Source: Mucilaginibacter xinganensis (GTDB lineage Bacteria > Bacteroidota > Bacteroidia > Sphingobacteriales > Sphingobacteriaceae). Taken from it: DNA of 64,000 nt. The translations under genes and the position numbers were made by a program. Every line of letters begins with the position of its first letter. Position 1 is the stretch's first letter. Below the pieces are notes generated by a model. The model did no database searches. It was not told where the DNA came from and saw only the letters and a list, made by a program, of their open reading frames with translations. Shown one piece after another: positions 59,823-64,000 of the stretch. The DNA lies in assembly GCF_002257585.1 (NCBI RefSeq), contig NZ_CP022743.1, positions 248,001 through 312,000 on the forward strand. The letters run 5' to 3'.

Positions 59823-60453
59823 TGTCAGTCATTAAGTAAGCTTTTAAAAGTCGTTTCATATACGTTTTTATCCGTGGCTTTAGCTTTTCCTCCATTAATT
59901 TGTCGTCTTGTATATCAAAACCAAGCATCGTAGTTGCCATCAGGGGTGTATTTAGCAAATAGTTTTTTGTCCCGTAAAGCGTGGCAATCACCATTGCGGC
60001 ATCAACATCCGCGTTAAAATCACCCTGTCTTACACCTTCATCCAGTATTTTAGTAAGCTCACCCACATTTACCATCAGAATACTGCGCAGCTTATCAGAA
60101 AGGTCCGTCCGTCGGTTTATGCCCATTTCGCGGTATAATAGCTTTTGGAAGCAGTTGTTATTAACAACTTTCTCTCCATATATTTCAATATAGCGCTCTA
60201 TTTTATCCCACGGGCTCATGTCACTGGCATTGCCTATATTTTGTAAAATGTCCTGAAAAGAAGTTATTTTACGCTCTACAACGGCAATAAATAACCCCTC
60301 TTTCGAGCCAAAATAGTAGTTAAGCATTGCCATATTGACATTTGCTTCTCCGGATATTAACCGGGTAGAAGCGCCATCAAAACCGTGTTCTGAAAAAACC
60401 TTTTCAGCAACATCGAGAATGTGGTCTTTCTTATCTATCTTTTCTTTATCCAT
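59806..60453 (-). CDS. TetR-family regulator of the efflux operon
   Basis: A 215-residue repressor with an N-terminal HTH: ILDVAEKVFSEHGFDGASTRLI followed by SGEANVNMAMLNYYFGSKEGLF (the YYFGSKEGLF turn is the TetR signature). The C-terminal ligand-binding domain is helical. It heads the operon tetR-tolC-emrA-emrB and overlaps tolC by 17 bp. Two copies of a palindromic sequence upstream, one over its minus-7 box, are its probable operators; the inducer is not known. Confidence 0.92.
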   Translation of the reverse strand: MDKEKIDKKDHILDVAEKVFSEHGFDGASTRLISGEANVNMAMLNYYFGSKEGLFIAVVERKITSFQDILQNIGNASDMSPWDKIERYIEIYGEKVVNNNCFQKLLYREMGINRRTDLSDKLRSILMVNVGELTKILDEGVRQGDFNADVDAAMVIATLYGTKNYLLNTPLMATTMLGFDIQDDKLMEEKLKPRIKTYMKRLLKAYLMTDNDNTK

Positions 60454-60466
60454 TTCTTTCGTTGAG

Positions 60467-60474
60467 CAAAATTA
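60467..60474 (-). promoter_or_regulatory. Minus-7 box of the efflux operon
   Basis: On the minus strand TAATTTTG matches TAnnTTTG, 13 bp before the tetR start codon. It overlaps the operator copy 60472-60490. Confidence 0.5.
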
Positions 60475-60490
60475 ATCAAACGATTGATTG
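60472..60490. promoter_or_regulatory. TetR operator, proximal copy
   Basis: TTAATCAAACGATTGATTG with the inverted half-sites ATCAA/TTGAT around ACGA. It overlaps the minus-7 box, so binding should block transcription of tetR and the pump genes. The second copy is 53 bp upstream in opposite orientation. Confidence 0.55.
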
Positions 60491-60543
60491 ATAGTATCAT
60501 ATTTATGTAATGTTTGTGTAAACAACTGATAATCAATGTTAAA

Positions 60544-60562
60544 TAATTAATCGTTTGATTAA
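60544..60562. promoter_or_regulatory. TetR operator, distal copy
   Basis: TAATTAATCGTTTGATTAA, the reverse complement match of the proximal copy over its central ATCAAACGATT core. Two sites 72 bp apart (start to start) could allow paired binding or looping. The remaining intergenic region (60454-60760) holds no gene. Confidence 0.5.
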
Positions 60563-60747
60563 CAAAAAACAAATAAATATTGTTTTACTGGTGATATAAT
60601 ATTCAGCATACCAATAAAGGTATTATCCGGCAATTAGCGCCGCCGGTAAAACGATGATTTAAGCATGCAATAGTCAGACGTTCGTAACAATCTTATTTTT
60701 CTGACTTGTGGTCTTTTCCTGCTTCGAAGTATTTCCACTTCTTTCAA

Positions 60748-60755
60748 TATATTTG
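60748..60755 (+). promoter_or_regulatory. Possible minus-7 box of the PIG-L gene
   Basis: TATATTTG matches TAnnTTTG, 5 bp before the ATG at 60761. No TTG at standard spacing was seen. Confidence 0.35.
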
Positions 60756-60760
60756 TTTAT

Positions 60761-63229
60761 ATGAACCGCTTTAAACTTATTGCCGCCTTATTGTTTGTTA
60801 CTTCTTTTTCTTTTGCCCAAACTGCTCCGCCTGCTGATATCGCCACCCTTCGTCAGAATTTTAAAAAGCTGGATGTTTTGGGCAGCGTGTTGTACGTAGC
60901 AGCTCACCCTGATGATGAAAATACACGGCTGCTGGCTTACCTGGCGCAGGAAAAACATTACCGCACGGGGTATCTTTCTATGACGCACGGCGATGGCGGG
61001 CAAAACCTGTTAGGCAACGAGCAAAGCGAGTTGCTAGGGCTGATCCGAACACAGGAACTTTTAGCAGCCCGGAAAGTTGACGGTGCCGAGCAGTTTTTTA
61101 CCCGGGCAAACGATTTCGGCTTTTCGAAAGGGCCGGAAGAAACTTTAAAGATCTGGAATAAGGAAAAGGTTTTAAGTGATGTGGTTTGGGTGATCCGCAA
61201 GTTCAGGCCCGATGTAATTATCTGCCGGTTCCCAACTACAGGCGAGGGAGGCCACGGGCATCATACCTCATCGGCGATACTGGCGCAGGAAGCTTTTACA
61301 GCTGCAGCCGATCCGAAACGTTTTCCTGAACAATTGCAATATGTGCAACCGTGGCAGGCCAGGCGTTTACTTTGGAACACCTTTAATTTTGGCACCACAA
61401 ATACCACCAGCCCCGACCAGTTTAAGATTGACGTTGGCGTTTATAACCCTTCACTGGGTAAAGGCTATGGCGAGCTGGCTGCCGAGAGCCGCAGTAACCA
61501 TAAAACCCAGGGCTTTGGTTCGGCAAGGCAGCGCGGCGAATCATTTGAGTATTTTAAAACCATTTTGGGCGATGCGCCGCAAAATGATTTAATGGACGGC
61601 GTAAACACTACCTGGAAAAGGGTAAAGGATGGCGAAAGCATTGATGCTGCAATAAACATTATCAGTAAAAGTTTTGATGCCGATAATCCCGAACAATCGG
61701 TGCCTGCTTTGGTGAAGTTACTTGGGAAAATAGAGAAAATTGGCGATGTGTACTGGCGTGCACAAAAAGCAAAAGAGCTTGATAACCTTATTGCATCCTG
61801 TGCCGGCTTATGGTTTGAAAGCTATGTTGCCGAACCTGCCTATGCTTTGGGCGATAGTATTCATGTGCGTTCACAGGTAATTGATCGTTACAGCAATAAG
61901 GTTAAGTTAAACAGCATTAGTGTAAACCAAACCGAAACTAAATTTAACAGCCTGGTGATCCCGGCAAACCAGTTGCAAACTTATAACAGCACAGTATTAG
62001 CTGATAAAATTACACAGCCTTACTGGCTTGAAACTGCACATAGCATTGGCACTTATAATATTCCGGGGCAGCTATATGTCGGCAACCCGGAAAATCCAGA
62101 CTTGCCTGCCGCTACTTTTGAATTTATTATTGAAGGTAAAGCTATTCGGTTTGAGCGCCGGCTGGCGTACAAATATGTAACACCGGTTAACGGCGAGATC
62201 TATCAGCCTGTTGAAATAGCTCCTCCGGTAACCGCCAACATTGCCAGCCAGGATTATATTTTTAATAATAGCTATCCGCAAACAGTAACCATAAAACTAA
62301 GGAGCTACACAAACAGCAACGGCAGCATAAGCTTAAAATCGCTGGCGGGCTGGAAAATCGTTCCTGAAAAATTTGATTTTTCGGGCAAAACCAAAGGTGA
62401 TGAGTGGACGGTGGCTTTTACAGTTAGCCCAACAGAGCACCGCCCTGTAACGTCGGTTTTGGAAGCAGTTGCAACCGTTAACGGGAAAGCTTTTTCAATG
62501 GGCGTTCAGCATATAAAATATGATCATATCCCTAATATTACCTTATTCCCGCCGTCGCAAGCCAAACTGATAGATATAAACCTAAAAATAGCAGGTAAAA
62601 AAATAGGCTACATTAGCGGCGCCGGCGACCTTGTGCCCGAGGCATTGCGGCAGGTAGGTTATGATGTGCATGAGCTGACTGAAAAAGAGATCATGAACGG
62701 CGACCTTTCCGGTTACGATGCAATAGTTACCGGAGTGCGGGCTTACAATGTAAATGAGCGCCTCGCTGTTGAGCAGCCGAAGCTGCTGGAATATGTTAAA
62801 AATGGCGGAAACCTACTGATCCAGTACAATAACAATAGCGGCCTGGTTACCAAGCAAATTGGCCCTTATCCCTTTAAGCCGGTAAACCAGCGTGTTACCG
62901 ACGAAAATGCAAAGATCACAATTCTCGATGAACAAAATCCGGTTTTAAACTATCCCAATAAAATAACCCAGGATGATTTTAATGGCTGGATCCAGGAACG
63001 TGGACTGTATTTTGTAAATGATATTGCCCCCAACTATAAACAGGTATTACAAATGAACGACCCGGGCGAAGCGCCAAACAATGGCGCACTGATAACAGGA
63101 GCTTATGGCGAAGGGCGTTTTATTTATACTTCACTCGCATTTTTCAGGCAATTGCCGGCGGGGGTTCCGGGCGCATACAGACTATTTATAAACTTACTGA
63201 GCAAACCAAAAGCGCAGGCTATTCCTTAA
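60761..63229 (+). CDS. PIG-L family deacetylase with C-terminal extension (LmbE-like)
   Basis: An 822-residue secreted protein. Signal peptide to about residue 20 (FSFAQ), then the PIG-L domain with AHPDDE (48-53), the MTHGDGGQN segment, EGGHGHHTSS and another metal-site His, a zinc-dependent N-acetyl-sugar deacetylase fold. Residues 330-580 form beta-rich domains. Residues 610-822 look like a class I glutamine-amidotransferase-like or ThuA-like alpha/beta domain (KKIGYISGAGDLVPEALRQV, YDAIVTGVRAYN). The combination suggests a carbohydrate deacetylase acting outside the cytoplasm. The next gene follows by 14 bp. Confidence 0.85.
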   Translation: MNRFKLIAALLFVTSFSFAQTAPPADIATLRQNFKKLDVLGSVLYVAAHPDDENTRLLAYLAQEKHYRTGYLSMTHGDGGQNLLGNEQSELLGLIRTQELLAARKVDGAEQFFTRANDFGFSKGPEETLKIWNKEKVLSDVVWVIRKFRPDVIICRFPTTGEGGHGHHTSSAILAQEAFTAAADPKRFPEQLQYVQPWQARRLLWNTFNFGTTNTTSPDQFKIDVGVYNPSLGKGYGELAAESRSNHKTQGFGSARQRGESFEYFKTILGDAPQNDLMDGVNTTWKRVKDGESIDAAINIISKSFDADNPEQSVPALVKLLGKIEKIGDVYWRAQKAKELDNLIASCAGLWFESYVAEPAYALGDSIHVRSQVIDRYSNKVKLNSISVNQTETKFNSLVIPANQLQTYNSTVLADKITQPYWLETAHSIGTYNIPGQLYVGNPENPDLPAATFEFIIEGKAIRFERRLAYKYVTPVNGEIYQPVEIAPPVTANIASQDYIFNNSYPQTVTIKLRSYTNSNGSISLKSLAGWKIVPEKFDFSGKTKGDEWTVAFTVSPTEHRPVTSVLEAVATVNGKAFSMGVQHIKYDHIPNITLFPPSQAKLIDINLKIAGKKIGYISGAGDLVPEALRQVGYDVHELTEKEIMNGDLSGYDAIVTGVRAYNVNERLAVEQPKLLEYVKNGGNLLIQYNNNSGLVTKQIGPYPFKPVNQRVTDENAKITILDEQNPVLNYPNKITQDDFNGWIQERGLYFVNDIAPNYKQVLQMNDPGEAPNNGALITGAYGEGRFIYTSLAFFRQLPAGVPGAYRLFINLLSKPKAQAIP

Positions 63230-63243
63230 CAGCATTATTTATA

Positions 63244-63741
63244 ATGGATCCCGATTACCTTGATATCATTCTTAATTTTCTAAAAGAAATTGGCTTGTCT
63301 GTTATCGTTAAGCCGATAGAAGGCCCTACGTTTTTACCGGGGCTAAAAATAGAAAAAGGCAGCCTGGTGGTTGACGTAAAGAAACTTTTATATCCCGGCG
63401 ATATATTGCATGAGGCCGGACACCTTGCGACTATGACACCGGATGTCCGCAATGAAATGGACGACACGTTGCCTCAAAACGACCTGCACCAGGGAGGCGA
63501 AATTATGGCGCAGGCTTGGTCATATGCAGCATGTGTGCACCTTAAAATAGACCCAACAATCGTATTTCACGAAAATGGCTATAAGGGGGGAGGCGCTCAT
63601 ATTATTAAAAACTTTACTGACGGCTATGATGTGGGCCTACCGCTGCTGCAATACGCCGGCATGGCCTATGAGAAAAAAAAAGCCGTTGAGTTGAATACGC
63701 CCGGCTTTCCGCACATGGTTAAATGGCTGCGGGAACAGTAA
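63244..63741 (+). CDS. Unknown protein with HExxH motif
   Basis: A 165-residue soluble protein that begins MDPDYLDIILNFLKEIGL. It has HEAGH at 56-60 and a downstream Glu86 in GGEIMAQAWSYAA at about the spacing of a third zinc ligand, plus a later HENGYKGGG. This is consistent with a small zinc metallopeptidase, but I do not recognise the family. No signal peptide. It lies 14 bp after the PIG-L gene and is probably cotranscribed with it. Confidence 0.7.
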   Translation: MDPDYLDIILNFLKEIGLSVIVKPIEGPTFLPGLKIEKGSLVVDVKKLLYPGDILHEAGHLATMTPDVRNEMDDTLPQNDLHQGGEIMAQAWSYAACVHLKIDPTIVFHENGYKGGGAHIIKNFTDGYDVGLPLLQYAGMAYEKKKAVELNTPGFPHMVKWLREQ

Positions 63742-63781
63742 AATATAATATCACACTATTGTTATCCATCAATTAATCAGC

Positions 63782-63789
63782 TATTTTTG
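63782..63789 (+). promoter_or_regulatory. Minus-7 box with TTG 20 bp upstream
   Basis: TATTTTTG with a TTG at 63759-63761 (spacer 20 bp) forms a good Bacteroidota promoter match. It is 21 bp before the ATG at 63811. A TTG within this box could be mistaken for a start. Confidence 0.55.
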
Positions 63790-63810
63790 CCCCATAACAT
63801 ACAAAGCATT

Positions 63811-63999
63811 ATGGCACACCACGAAGAAGAAGAAAAAAGCTACGACTACATATATTACCTTGTTGGCTTGCTTACCGGTATTTTTACTGCAGTAGTTATT
63901 GATACAACTTTTATATTGATCCCTATTTTAGGAATTGTTGGTTTATTATTTGCCGGTTTTTTCCTGAACGTTTTCGTTAGGGGCCGTGGCAACGCGTGA
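63811..63999 (+). CDS. Small membrane protein
   Basis: A 62-residue protein, MAHHEEEEKSYDYIYY and then two hydrophobic segments (about 17-35 and 36-56: GLLTGIFTAVVIDTTFILIP and GIVGLLFAGFFLNVF), ending with basic RGRGNA. The start at 63811 is chosen because the upstream TTG at 63787 lies inside the minus-7 box. The function is unknown. The TGA is at 63997-63999, so the gene just fits in the window. Confidence 0.75.
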   Translation: MAHHEEEEKSYDYIYYLVGLLTGIFTAVVIDTTFILIPILGIVGLLFAGFFLNVFVRGRGNA

Positions 64000-64000
64000 T

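Overview
The window looks like a chromosomal segment of a Bacteroidota bacterium, most likely a Sphingobacteriaceae member close to Mucilaginibacter or Pedobacter. This is inferred from the protein families (YXWGXW-repeat proteins, DUF4142, DUF4920, SurA followed by MoxR, OstA-like protein, short Crp/Fnr regulators), from recurrent TAnnTTTG minus-7 promoter boxes with few Shine-Dalgarno sites, and from moderate GC content. Species identity was not tested.

Layout. Positions 1-3561 hold a leftward sugar-nucleotide operon (ugd, UDP-xylose synthase-like, galE, and the 5' part of an rfbB-like gene just after it), followed by waaA/kdtA, so this end serves LPS or exopolysaccharide synthesis. From 4895 to 25091 there is mostly housekeeping content: a collagen-like lipoprotein, a family 2 glycosyltransferase, an orphan contractile tail-sheath gene, ispH, hemH, surA-moxR, a small unknown gene with rdgB, an OstA-like protein, tilS, an outer-membrane barrel, an S41 protease, a HIT protein, greA, panD and a lipoprotein. 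A 58-residue zinc-ribbon ORF with a TTG start (15163-15339) fits between rdgB and the OstA-like gene.

Positions 25.3-33.0 kb are an accessory stretch: a GH25 lysozyme, about 650 bp of stacked non-coding repeats, a rifampin ADP-ribosyltransferase (arr), a Crp-like regulator, a fatty acid hydroxylase, and a visibly AT-richer two-gene operon. That operon couples a MazG-like nucleotide pyrophosphohydrolase by TAATG overlap to a 730-residue GIY-YIG / DUF2075-Schlafen-like helicase / S24-LexA-like peptidase fusion, followed by an Imm11-like gene. Short palindromic elements built as hairpin-spacer-hairpin (REPIN-like) sit directly at the 3' ends of the genes here. This is the best place to look for an undescribed, possibly defensive, system.

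Positions 33.1-52.5 kb return to core functions: carB, a membrane-lipid operon (CPBP protease, DUF2007, cdsA, psd) with overlapping start and stop codons, dusB, apaG, twin YXWGXW proteins, a YugP-type protease, an amino-acid-oxidase-like enzyme, an MBL-fold hydrolase, a YceH-like protein, DUF4142, a peptide-deformylase-like protein and a DinB protein. Positions 52.6-64 kb hold a second Crp-like regulator, a soluble histidine kinase with ten 21-residue coiled-coil repeats, tRNA-Asp, a TetR-TolC-EmrA-EmrB-type efflux operon with a paired operator, a PIG-L deacetylase coupled to an HExxH protein, and a small membrane protein.
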